NCBI GenBank assembly: GCA_003135595.1
Contig: PLCI01000110.1
Coordinates: 1 to 15,692, forward strand
Length of the DNA: 15,692 bases
DNA from: Acidimicrobiaceae bacterium
Lineage (GTDB): Bacteria; Actinomycetota; Acidimicrobiia; Acidimicrobiales; RAAP-2
Direction of reading: 5' to 3'
The translations under genes and the position numbers were made by a program. The notes beneath the pieces are model-generated. The model saw nothing but the letters and a program-made list of their open reading frames with translations, had not been told where the DNA came from and ran no database searches. The number at the start of each line of letters is the position of its first letter. Within the stretch, counting starts at the first letter, position 1. Positions 6,446-15,100 of this stretch are shown one piece after another.

Positions 6446-7921
6446 GTGGTAACCGTGACCAGGGCGCTGCGACGGATAGGGACGGAGCCGCGCCGACCGT
6501 CGTGGGTGCGCTCGCACCCACGCGCCCCGGGCTACGCGGTGGCCACCGTCTGCATCGGGGCGTTCATGGGGCAGCTCGACGCGAGCATCGTGACGGTCGC
6601 GCTGCCGAGCATCCAGCGCGGGTTCGCGGCGAGTGTCGGGGCGGTGGCGTGGGTCGGGCTCGGCTATCTCGTGGCGCTCGTCGCCTCGGTCGTCGTGCTC
6701 GGCCGTGTCTCGGACATGCTCGGACGCAAGCTCATCTACCTCTACGGCTTCGGGACCTTCGTCGTGGGCTCCGCGTTGTGCGTGGTCGCACCGTCGCTCG
6801 GCGTGCTCATCGCGTGCCGCGTGCTCCAGGGCATCGGCGCGGCCATGCTGCAGGCGAACAGCGTCGCGATCATCGCGCTGGCGGTCCCCCGAGAGCGGCT
6901 CGGCCGCGCGATCGGCGTCCAGGGCGCTGCCCAGGCGCTGGGACTGGCCGCAGGGCCGACGCTGGGCGGCCTCCTGCTCGCCGCAGGGGGATGGCGGCTG
7001 CTCTTCTTGGTGAACGTCCCGACCGGGTTGCTCGCGATCGTGCTCGGCGTTGTCTTCTTGCCCCGAAGCACCGAGCTGCGTGCACGTGCGCGCCTGGACG
7101 TCGTCGGCCTCGCGACGATGGTCCCCGCGATCGGCGCAGGGCTCTGCGCGCTCACGCTGTCAGGCGACCGGGGGTTGGGGAGTCGCTGGACGGTCGCCTT
7201 CGTGGTGATCGCGGTGCTCTTCGCCTGGGGCTTCGTCACCCACGAGCGCCGGAGCGCAGCGCCGCTCGTCGACGTCGGCGTGCTGTCCTCTCGCCCCATC
7301 GCCTTCGGCATCCTCGGGACGATCGCCTCGTACGCGGTGCTCTTCGGCGTCCTGCTCTCGATGCCGTTCTACCTGGAGCGCGGGTTGCACGTCGGCGTCG
7401 CGGTCGGGGGCGTCGCGCTGGCCGCGATGCCTGCGGCGATGGGGGTGAGCGCCGTGCTCGCGGGTCGCTCGATCGGGCGCCATGGCACTGGGCCGCTGAC
7501 TGTCATGGGGATGCTCCTGATCGCGCTCTCGCTCGTCGTGATGATGCTGTCGCACCACACGGTGCTGGCGCTCGTCGTCGAGCTCGCGGCCCTCGGCGTC
7601 GGCCTCGGCCTGTTCACGCCGGCCAACAACGCCGCGGTCGTGTCGGCCGCGCCGCGGCAAGACGCGGGTGTCGTGAGCGGGCTGATCAACATGGGCCGGG
7701 GTCTCGGCACCGCGGCGGGGCTCGCGGTCACGAGCCTGGTGCTCGGCAGCGCGGCACCAGGGATCGGGGCGTCAGCGCCCGCCGTGGCGCGCGGCTTCAC
7801 GATCGCGGTCGCGATGCTGGCCGTGGTCTCGATGCTGGGTGTCGTCGTGGCGCTTCGCGCAGGCGGCGGCACGGCTGGCGCGGCTCGCGACCTGGCCTCG
7901 TCGGCCGAGGTGCCTCAGTAG
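6446..7921 (+). CDS. MFS drug/metabolite exporter, DHA2 family (14 membrane segments)
   Basis: A 491-residue proton-driven exporter of the EmrB/QacA (DHA2) type in the inner membrane. Visible marks are the TM1 motif LDASIVTVALPSI (from residue 44), the motif A loop GRVSDMLGRK (from 86), and the antiporter motif C GLAAGPTLGG (from 166). Hydrophobic segments continue to the C-terminus in the number expected for 14 helices. Starts GTG 6443, 6446 and 6455 are all possible. 6446 is chosen for its six-base distance from the -10 box; 6455 has GGTGG upstream. The hydrolase gene follows after 11 bp in the same operon, and lysR is divergent, so regulated export of a small molecule is likely. The substrate is not predictable. 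Confidence 0.88.
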   Translation: MVTVTRALRRIGTEPRRPSWVRSHPRAPGYAVATVCIGAFMGQLDASIVTVALPSIQRGFAASVGAVAWVGLGYLVALVASVVVLGRVSDMLGRKLIYLYGFGTFVVGSALCVVAPSLGVLIACRVLQGIGAAMLQANSVAIIALAVPRERLGRAIGVQGAAQALGLAAGPTLGGLLLAAGGWRLLFLVNVPTGLLAIVLGVVFLPRSTELRARARLDVVGLATMVPAIGAGLCALTLSGDRGLGSRWTVAFVVIAVLFAWGFVTHERRSAAPLVDVGVLSSRPIAFGILGTIASYAVLFGVLLSMPFYLERGLHVGVAVGGVALAAMPAAMGVSAVLAGRSIGRHGTGPLTVMGMLLIALSLVVMMLSHHTVLALVVELAALGVGLGLFTPANNAAVVSAAPRQDAGVVSGLINMGRGLGTAAGLAVTSLVLGSAAPGIGASAPAVARGFTIAVAMLAVVSMLGVVVALRAGGGTAGAARDLASSAEVPQ

Positions 7922-7932
7922 CGTCACGACAC

Positions 7933-8832
7933 ATGGCACCAACTCCGAGCGCCGAGGGTCGCGTCGCGTTCCGCGACGGCGAGACCTGGTACCGCGTCAC
8001 CGGCGAGTTGTCACAAGGACCACCGCCTCTCGTCGTGCTGCACGGCGGTCCCGGCGCGACCCATGACTACGTCTCCTCGCTCGCTCGGCTGTCGTCGACG
8101 GGGCGCGCCGTCGTGCACTACGACCAGCTCGGCAACGGCCGCTCCTCGCACTTCCCGGACCGTGGCACGGAGTTCTACGAGGTCGCCCTGTTCTTGGACG
8201 AGCTCGACAACCTGCTCTGGCACCTGGGCATCGCTGACCGCTATCACCTGCTCGGTCAGTCCTGGGGCGGGATGCTCGGGGCCGAGCACGCGATCACACG
8301 ACCTGGGGGGTTGCGATCCCTCGTCATCAGCGACTCGCCCGCCTCGATGGAGCTCTGGGTCCTGGAGGCGACGCGGCTGCGCGGCGAGCTCCCCGATGAC
8401 GTGCGCGAGACGCTCGACGGGCACGAGCGAGACGGCACGATCGAGGACCCTGCGTACGTCGCGGCGACGCAGGTCTTCTACGACAAGCACGTCTGTCGGA
8501 TCGTCCCGAATCCCGTGGATGTGCTCCGCAGCTTCGAGGCGATCGCATCGGACCCCACCGTGTACCACTCGATGAATGGGCCGAACGAGTTCTTCTGCAT
8601 CGGCTCGCTGCGCACATGGAGCGTGGTCGACGAGGTCCACAGAATCGAGGCGCCGACGCTGCTCATCTCGGGTCGCTTCGACGAGGCGACGCCCGCGACT
8701 GTCCAGCCGTTCTTCGACGCGATCCCCGACGTCCGCTGGGAGATCCTCGAGCGGTCGAGCCACATGCCGTTCCTCGAGGAGCCCGATCGCTTCGACGAGA
8801 TCGTGAACGCGTTCTTGGCAGCGAACGACTGA
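7933..8832 (+). CDS. Alpha/beta hydrolase, proline iminopeptidase type (peptidase family S33)
   Basis: A 299-residue serine hydrolase. The oxyanion-hole motif HGGPG is at residues 37-41, the nucleophile elbow GQSWGG has Ser110, the acid is Asp250 in SGRFDEATP, and the base is His277 in SSHMPFLEEP. GQSWGG with HGGPG marks the proline iminopeptidase/tricorn-factor F1 group, which removes N-terminal proline or other residues from short peptides or amino-acid amides. A cytosolic location is inferred because there is no signal peptide. ATG 7933 has no clear ribosome site and lies 11 bp after the exporter stop, so reinitiation is likely. Its pairing with an exporter under LysR control suggests processing or detoxification of an amide- or peptide-like compound; this is inference. 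Confidence 0.88.
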   Translation: MAPTPSAEGRVAFRDGETWYRVTGELSQGPPPLVVLHGGPGATHDYVSSLARLSSTGRAVVHYDQLGNGRSSHFPDRGTEFYEVALFLDELDNLLWHLGIADRYHLLGQSWGGMLGAEHAITRPGGLRSLVISDSPASMELWVLEATRLRGELPDDVRETLDGHERDGTIEDPAYVAATQVFYDKHVCRIVPNPVDVLRSFEAIASDPTVYHSMNGPNEFFCIGSLRTWSVVDEVHRIEAPTLLISGRFDEATPATVQPFFDAIPDVRWEILERSSHMPFLEEPDRFDEIVNAFLAAND

Positions 8833-8835
8833 CGC

Positions 8836-9399
8836 TCAGCCGACGCGGATACCCGCGCCCGCTCGATCGCCTTTCCGAAACGAAGTGCCCCTGACGAGGA
8901 AGTACGTCGCAAGGGCGATGCCCGCGGCGAACTCGAGCAGCGACACGATGCCAGACCACGGCCCGTTCGTGACGCGCTCTGAGAGCGGCTCGAGGCACAG
9001 CGCGCCCGCGACGAGGGCGGCGCTCAGCCACGCGCGTCTCGTTCGCCATCGCTGACCGAGGAACCCGAAGACGGGACCCGTCACCAGGCCACCCACCACG
9101 ACCCACCGGCTGGAGCTGAGCCACGCGCTGAGCGCGGGCAACGAGAGCCGGGCACCCTCCAAGGGGCTCGCGAGCATCACGAAGTAGCCGGCGAGCGCCG
9201 ACATGGTCACGAGCAGGCCGACGCCCACGGCGCGCCACACGCGCAACTGCGTGCAGCCGAGTGCGAACGCCAGGACGAGCCAGGGGGCGGACAGGAGGCT
9301 CGCCGCTGCGGTCCAACTCCCGAGGGTCACCTGACTGCCGAGGTACTGGTCACCCGCGCCGAACACGGGGCCGACGAGCAGTGCAGCGACGAGCACCAC
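8836..9399 (-). CDS. Small multi-spanning membrane protein, function unknown (possibly DUF6518-like)
   Basis: A 187-residue protein with about five hydrophobic segments: roughly residues 1-15, 28-49, 57-76, 98-113 and 122-137, plus one near 152-170. A basic loop (QRWRTRRAW) lies near residue 115 and a basic tail follows. The pattern resembles small actinobacterial membrane proteins of the DUF6518 type, but this is a recollection of layout, not a motif match. GTG 9399 is the only sensible start because a stop codon lies four codons upstream; TAGACC lies six bases upstream, hinting at a leaderless mRNA. Its stop is separated from the hydrolase stop on the other strand by only three bases. Confidence 0.7.
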   Translation of the reverse strand: MVLVAALLVGPVFGAGDQYLGSQVTLGSWTAAASLLSAPWLVLAFALGCTQLRVWRAVGVGLLVTMSALAGYFVMLASPLEGARLSLPALSAWLSSSRWVVVGGLVTGPVFGFLGQRWRTRRAWLSAALVAGALCLEPLSERVTNGPWSGIVSLLEFAAGIALATYFLVRGTSFRKGDRAGAGIRVG

Positions 9400-9508
9400 C
9401 CTCGCGGTCTAGCACAGACGATCTTGAGAGAGTCCGCGTCGCTGCGCGCAGCCGTCCACTGTGCTCTGCCAGTCTGGAGCTCGCACTCCGTCCAAGCGAG
9501 GTACCACT

Positions 9509-10330
9509 GTGCAGGTTGTGATCCTGGGTAGCGGCAGCCCGTTGCCGGATCCCGAGCGCGCTGGTCCGTCGACTTTGGTCCGGACGTCGGCGGGGGACGT
9601 GCTGATCGACTGCGGGCGTGGCGTCCTCATGCGCGCGGCGGCCACGGGCTCCGGTGCCGGCTCGCTTCGTGCGCTCCTCCTCACGCACTTGCACAGCGAC
9701 CACATCACCGATCTCAACGACGTCATCACGACGCGATGGGTCCTGTCCTTCTCGCCGAGCCCGCTCCACGTGTTCGGTCCACCGGGCACCGCCGCGGTCG
9801 TCCACGGCGTCGAGTCGATGCTGGACCTCGACGTCGGCTATCGCCTCGCCCACCATGACGAGCTCACCTGGCGGCCGTCCACCAGCGTCACCGAGATCGA
9901 CTCCGGGCACGTCCTCGACGAGGGCGCGGTGCGGATCACTTCGGCTCGGACCGATCACACGCCAGTGCACCACTCGCTCGCCTTCCGCATCGACGACGGC
10001 GACGCCTCAGTCGTGGTCGCCGGCGACACCGTCCCGTGCGCGGGCCTCGACCTGCTGTGCAAGGACGTTGATCTCCTGGTCCACACCGTGGTTCGACGGG
10101 ACCTCATCGAGGCATTCGATCTGCCGCGCCTGACCGACGTGCTCGACTACCACTCGTCTGTCTCGGACGCCGCGGCGACGGCCGCCCGCGGCGGCGTTCG
10201 CACGCTTCTTATGACCCACCTCGTCCCCGCACCGACACCGGGGACCGAGAATGCATGGCTCGACCAGGCTGCAGCGAGCTTCTCGGGTGGCGTCCTGCTC
10301 GGGAGTGATCTGCTGTGCGTGGACGTGTGA
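9509..10330 (+). CDS. Metallo-beta-lactamase-fold hydrolase, RNase Z/arylsulfatase-like group
   Basis: A 273-residue MBL-fold protein beginning with the typical strand VVILGSGSPLPDP and with GDVLIDCGRG at about residues 29-38. It has the dinuclear zinc motif HLHSDH at 60-65. Further ligands are probably in HTPVHHS, in VVVAGDT (Asp) and in LLMTHLVP (His). This order matches the ribonuclease Z-like branch that also holds AtsA-type arylsulfatases and phosphodiesterases; the segment expected for a tRNA-binding exosite arm is not recognisable, so a tRNase role is unlikely. GTG 9509 is chosen for GAGGT eight bases upstream and because the family begins here. Divergent from the membrane-protein gene across 109 bp. 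Confidence 0.85.
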   Translation: MQVVILGSGSPLPDPERAGPSTLVRTSAGDVLIDCGRGVLMRAAATGSGAGSLRALLLTHLHSDHITDLNDVITTRWVLSFSPSPLHVFGPPGTAAVVHGVESMLDLDVGYRLAHHDELTWRPSTSVTEIDSGHVLDEGAVRITSARTDHTPVHHSLAFRIDDGDASVVVAGDTVPCAGLDLLCKDVDLLVHTVVRRDLIEAFDLPRLTDVLDYHSSVSDAAATAARGGVRTLLMTHLVPAPTPGTENAWLDQAAASFSGGVLLGSDLLCVDV

Positions 10331-10570
10331 GCAGCTACCCCTAGGCAGGCGCCAGTGTGATCGCTCGCTGAGAATGTCCCAAGTCCGAGTTGGAACCACC
10401 TTGGCGACTGGCTGACCCGGATTGATGCCAGCTCGACGATCCCGCAAGGAAGTTGTCGCCGCGGCGAAGGGGCCAACCAGCGCACCCCTCTGGGCCTCGC
10501 TACCGACCGCACCGTGCAGGCGGGCGCGTCGAGCGCCGCGCCGTGCGACGCACGCTCGCCCGCGAGTGCG

Positions 10571-10576
10571 TAGCGT
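10571..10576 (+). promoter_or_regulatory. -10 box for a leaderless propeller-protein transcript
   Basis: TAGCGT, then exactly six bases, then ATG 10583. No Shine-Dalgarno and no -35 consensus. The preceding gap (10331-10570) shows no gene, no clear terminator and no repeat. Confidence 0.5.
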
Positions 10577-10582
10577 CTGAAC

Positions 10583-11734
10583 ATGACCCGCGGCCGCGTG
10601 CAAGGGAGCACGCGTCGGCTCGTCCTTACGGTCACTGGGTCAGTCGCCGTGCTCGTGGCACTCGTCGCGGTGCCCTCGAGCTCCAGCGCAAGCGTCTCAC
10701 CGATCGGAACCGTCGTCGCGAGTGTCATGGACGGCGTCTCGTGCACGCCAGGCCAGTGCGTCGCCGCCGGCGAGCTGAGCTCTCTAAAGGCGATGCAGTT
10801 GTGGACGCTCACCCACGGCCAGTGGGGGGTTGTCTCCCTCCCTCCGAGGGGGTTGCTCGTGAGCATGTCGTGCCCGCAGCTTGGCTCGTGCGTCGGCGTT
10901 GGGTATGCCGAGGTTGGTGTGGGTGGGGACTACGTGGGCTTCGCCGAGCAGCTCAAGGCTGGCGTCTGGCATCAATTGCCGCTGCCGTCGGGTACACCGT
11001 GGCTCAAGTCGATCTCGTGTGTGTCGTCGACGTGGTGCATGGCCGTCGGTGCCACGACGGTGGCACCGACCAGCGGCGTCGCGCTCGTGTGGAACGGCAC
11101 GGCGTGGACGCACGTCTCGACCGCGACCGTGTCGTCATCCGCCGGTCTCTGGGGGGTCTCGTGTCTCTCGAGCACTTTCTGCATGGCCGCTGGCTATTTG
11201 GACGCCCAACCGCTCGCTGAGTCGTGGAACGGCACCTCCTTCACGGTCACCACGCCGCCGCCAACCCCACCCGTGGAGGGCGGCTCGGGGCTCGACGCCA
11301 TCTCCTGCACGTCGGCCGGGTTCTGCCTCGCGGTCGGAATCAACACCGGCTGCTGCGGCTCGACCGGCGGCTTCGCGATGACCTGGAACGGGTCCTCGTG
11401 GTCCAGCGTGACGATGAGCACCGCGCTCTACGCGGCAGTCTTGACCGGCGTCTCCTGCGCAACCAGCACGTCGTGCCTCGCCGTCGGCACCTCGAGCCCT
11501 GCTGACGAGCAGAACTTCCTTCCCTACGCGGACGTCGGGATATGGGGCGGCTCGTCACTGACGGCCGTGCGCGGTGCGGTGGCCGGCAAGCAGAGTGCGC
11601 TCGGGGCCGTGTCGTGCACGAGGGCGAACTGGTGTGCCGCCGTTGGCTCGTTCACGACGCGCGGCGGAACCGTCCAGCCGCTCGTCGAGCGATGGGATGG
11701 CGTGACGCTGAACCGGATGTTCGCACCGGGATAG
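10583..11734 (+). CDS. Secreted seven-repeat, disulfide-rich beta-propeller-like protein
   Basis: A 383-residue exported protein. A Sec-type signal peptide is visible: basic RRGR-like start, hydrophobic core at residues 13-30, probable cleavage after Ala36. The rest is seven repeats of 43-53 residues, each opening with SC-x4/5-C followed by (A/G)VG or AAG. Most of them close with W-(N/D)-G-x-x-W/F. The first cysteines are at 54, 97, 146, 194, 242, 292 and 345. Seven such four-strand units would close a seven-bladed propeller, with one short disulfide loop per blade; an extra CC pair sits in blade five. Similar SCxxxxxCxAVG repeats occur in exported proteins of Acidimicrobiia and other actinobacteria, with unknown function. 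ATG 10583 follows TAGCGT by six bases and is the natural signal-peptide start. There is no membrane anchor or sorting signal. Confidence 0.8.
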   Translation: MTRGRVQGSTRRLVLTVTGSVAVLVALVAVPSSSSASVSPIGTVVASVMDGVSCTPGQCVAAGELSSLKAMQLWTLTHGQWGVVSLPPRGLLVSMSCPQLGSCVGVGYAEVGVGGDYVGFAEQLKAGVWHQLPLPSGTPWLKSISCVSSTWCMAVGATTVAPTSGVALVWNGTAWTHVSTATVSSSAGLWGVSCLSSTFCMAAGYLDAQPLAESWNGTSFTVTTPPPTPPVEGGSGLDAISCTSAGFCLAVGINTGCCGSTGGFAMTWNGSSWSSVTMSTALYAAVLTGVSCATSTSCLAVGTSSPADEQNFLPYADVGIWGGSSLTAVRGAVAGKQSALGAVSCTRANWCAAVGSFTTRGGTVQPLVERWDGVTLNRMFAPG

Positions 11735-11848
11735 CCGGCACCCCGAACCCTTCCGGGCCGGAACCACTTGGAGGAGTGTCCCCCTCTAATGGAGGTCTGC
11801 GCATGGCCAAGCGGCCGATCGGGTTACTCCGTTTTTGATGTGCAACTT

Positions 11849-11872
11849 CTCGGGGACGACCTACGTCCCGAG
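11849..11872. repeat. Nine-bp inverted repeat with one bulge
   Basis: CTCGGGGACG pairs with CGTCCCGAG around a short loop, leaving one G bulged. No T-run follows on either strand, so a plain intrinsic terminator is doubtful; a regulatory site or leader structure is possible. Confidence 0.5.
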
Positions 11873-12020
11873 TTCGTCTGCGGTCCGATCAGATTCTCGC
11901 TGTCTTCCTTCGTACGTCGCTCAAGGCGCTGCCCCTTGCGATTGCCCTCCACTTACGCTGGCGACCATCGGAGAGTTTGGGTGACGGGCCGGGTCGAGTA
12001 ACCGGCAGTTGCGGACACCG

Positions 12021-12070
12021 ATCGCCGACGTCGCGCTCGAGCGTTGTCGTGCAAACGTGACGTCGGCGGT
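12021..12070 (+). repeat. Perfect 10-bp inverted repeat, leader stem-loop upstream of the surface-protein gene
   Basis: CGCCGACGTC (12023-12032) pairs exactly with GACGTCGGCG (12059-12068). One wobble and one A-U pair extend the stem to 12. The 26-base loop contains the palindrome CGCTCGAGCG. It ends about 100 bases before the start codon at 12173, so it could be a structured leader or an operator. It matches no riboswitch family I recognise. Confidence 0.5.
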
Positions 12071-12172
12071 ACCCGATCCGTCGCGAGCACGCGTCGCAAT
12101 TCGGAGATATCGTCGCGCCGGACGAGCCCGACGGAGGGTCGTGTTTCCTTTCGATTCGTAGGAGGCTCCGCG

Positions 12173-15100
12173 ATGGCTACATCGAGGCGATTGAGCAGGA
12201 TGGTCGCAGTCGGGCTCACGGGCGCGCTCGTCGGGTTCGGGACCATCGCCGCGTTCCCGCAGGCAGCGAGTGCCGTCGGCTGCTCCAAGAGCTGGGCCGC
12301 GGCCGTGAGCGGCCTGTGGGCGACGCCCGGGGACTGGAGCCCGAGCGGCGTCCCCGGCCCAGGTGACGACGTGTGCATCACCGTCGCGGGCACGTACGCC
12401 GTCACCCTCAACAGCGCCGTCAACGTCAACTCGCTCACACTCGGTGGCGCAAGCGGCACGCAGTCGCTGAGCGTCGCCGGTGACACCGCGCACGGGAACG
12501 CGAGCCTGAACCTGGGCGCCGCGAGCACGGTCGGTGCAAACGGCGTATTCCATCTGACCAGCTCGGATAGCAGCGCCTACGCCATGCTGGCCGGTGGGTC
12601 CATCGAGAACAGCGGCGCGATCCTGGTCGACCAGGGCAGCGGCGGCATCCGCTACCTACGGTCGGTGATCATCAACGATCCCGGCGCGAACGTGTTGATC
12701 TCCGCTGCCGACACACGCGATGACAATGCCTCGCTGATCTCCAACAACGGGACCCTGACGGTGATGGCGAGCGGATCGATCGCCGTGAGCGGCGCGGCCG
12801 TCACCAACGGAATAGGCGCCCGCCTGTCGAACAGCGGCGTCTACTACCAGAATGGCGGCACCTTCACGCAGAGCGGCGGGACGATCTCGGGCAACGCCCC
12901 GACCCTGCAGGGGGTGGCGGTTGCCGACAGCGCCGGGACGGGCGCACTCTCGCTCGTCGGAGCCAACTCGTTGTCGGGCACCGTCCCGGCCGGCCAGACG
13001 GTCACCGTCCTCGGCGACACCGCCCATGGCAACGCAAGCGCAACGCTGAGCGGGACGGTAACCAACGACGGGTCCTTCACCCTCGACTCCACCGACGCGG
13101 GCGCGTTCGCGTTGATCAGTGGGGGCACGCTCGACAACTTCTCCTCGGTCAACGCGAACCAGGGCTCCGGCGGCACCCGCTACCTGCGCTCCGACCTCAT
13201 CAACGAGCCCGCGGGGTCGATCACCTTGGCCAGTGGCGACGTCCGGGCCGACTCCTCCACGGCGATCTCGAACAGCGGCACGTTCACGATCGCCGCGGGC
13301 GGCATCGTCACGGCCGGCGCGACCACGTTCACGAACGCGGCGGGCGGGTCGTTTGCGAACTCCGGGACCTACCACCAGTCGAACGGCACGTTCGCGCAGA
13401 GCGGCGCGACGCTCACCGGCACGCCTCCCGAGCTGGAGGGCGTGGCGGTCACGGACAGTGCGGGAACTGGCGCACTGGACCTCGTCGGGTCGAATTCCTT
13501 GTTCGGCACCATCCCGGCCGGCCAGACCGTCACAGTCCTCGGCGACACCGCGCACGGCAACGCGGGAACGACGCTGAACGGCACGGTGACCAATGACGGC
13601 ACCCTGACGCTCGACTCGACCGACGGCGGGTCCTACTCGCTGATCGCCGGGGCAGCGAGCCCGCTGCTCGACAACCACGGCACGATGAACCTGAACCAGG
13701 GCTCCGGTGGCGTCCGCTACGTGCGAGTGCCGCTCACCAACGAGGCGGGTGGCACCGTCGTGGTCGACAGCAACGACGTGCGGATCGATCAGGCCACGGC
13801 GGTCACCAACGACGGCGCGCTCGTCGTGCACCCCGGTGGCGCGGCCGCCCTGAGCGGCGTCCCGCTCACGGACAACGCCGGGTCGACTGTCGCCAACGCC
13901 GGCGCGCTGACCGACACGGCTGGCGTCCTCACCCAGAGCGGCGGGAGCCTGACCGCCAACCCGGTGGTGCTCTTCAACTCCGCGCTCGTCGACAGCGGGG
14001 GCACGGGCGCCTTGGAGCTCGTCGGCACCGGCAACACCCTGTCGGGGACGATCCCGAGCGGCCAGACCGTCACCGTGCTCGGCGACACCGCGCACGGCAA
14101 CGCGGGAGCGACACTGAGCGGCACCGTGACCAATGACGGCACCCTGACGCTCGCCTCGACCGACGCAGGCGCCTACGCGCTCACGGCCGGCGGCTCGCTC
14201 GACAACTTCTCGACGGTGAACGTGAATCAGGGTGCGGGCGGCCCGCGATACCTGCGCACGCCGATCGCCAACGAGACCACCGGCACGGTCACGATCGGTG
14301 CTGCGTCGACGACCAGCGACTTCGGGGACACCTTCACCAACAGCGGGCTCGTCCAGGTCGTCGACGGCGGCCACCTCACCATGACCGGGACGTTCACGAA
14401 CGCGGCCAGCGGCACGCTCGGCGGCACCGTCAACGGCTCGTCGGGGAGCTCGGGCTACAGCGGCGGAACGTTCGCGCTCGGTGGCACCCTCCAGGTGCTT
14501 ACCGTCGGCGCCCCGGGGCTCGGCAACATCTACAGCATCGTGTCCGGCGCGACGGTCGGCGGCTCGTTCTCCGCGTTCAGCTACCCGAACGCGGACTACA
14601 CCGTCGCGATCACGCCGAGCGCGGTCAACGTCACAGTCGTGCCGCCCTTCACGCTGTCGACGCCGAACTTCACAGCCCAGCGCGACATGCCGTTCACGAC
14701 GAAGGTCGCGACGGTGACCGACCTCCCTCCCGCGGCGTCGTACACCGCGTCGATCAACTGGGGGGATCACCTCACGAGCTCGGGCACGTTCACGCCGAAC
14801 GGCACGGGCGGCACCTTCGCGGGCTCGCACAACTACCTGGCCACCGGCGTGTTCAGCGTGGTCACGACCGTGCATGCGTCCGACGGCACGACGATCAGCA
14901 AGACGTCGCACGTCAAGGTGACCCTGCCACCCGCACCCAAGGTCAAGTCGGTCAGCCCCAAGGCGATCGGTCGCAACTCGACCGTGACGCTCACCATCAC
15001 CGGCTCGAACTTCACAGCGCACGCGGCTCCATCCTTCAGCGCGTCGGGCATCACGGTCACCTCGACGACGCGTGTCAGCGCCACCACGCTGGTCGTGAAG

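Larger units (their letters stand above)
11735..12172. other. 438-bp non-coding leader region between the two secreted-protein genes
   Basis: No convincing gene is seen. It holds a weak hairpin after the propeller stop (TTCCG/CGGAA, 11751-11763), and a T-run (11832-11836) unusual for this GC-rich DNA. It also has two stronger stem-loops listed separately, and a possible -10 box TATCGT at 12108-12113 for the surface-protein gene. The composition from about 11800 to 11960 is less GC-rich than the genes on either side. Confidence 0.5.

Noticed and set aside
6427..8832. An 801-codon plus-strand frame spanning exporter and hydrolase
   Set aside because: Only its last 299 codons are the hydrolase. 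The upstream part is an Arg/Ala-rich shadow of the exporter gene, whose own frame shows clear membrane segments and MFS motifs.
11768..12001. A 77-codon frame in the gap before the surface-protein gene
   Set aside because: No ribosome site of quality, no family resemblance, and codon use unlike the neighbouring genes.
12000..12172. A known riboswitch (c-di-GMP, cobalamin, ydaO-type) in the surface-gene leader
   Set aside because: The conserved core sequences of these families could not be found. Only generic stem-loops are visible.
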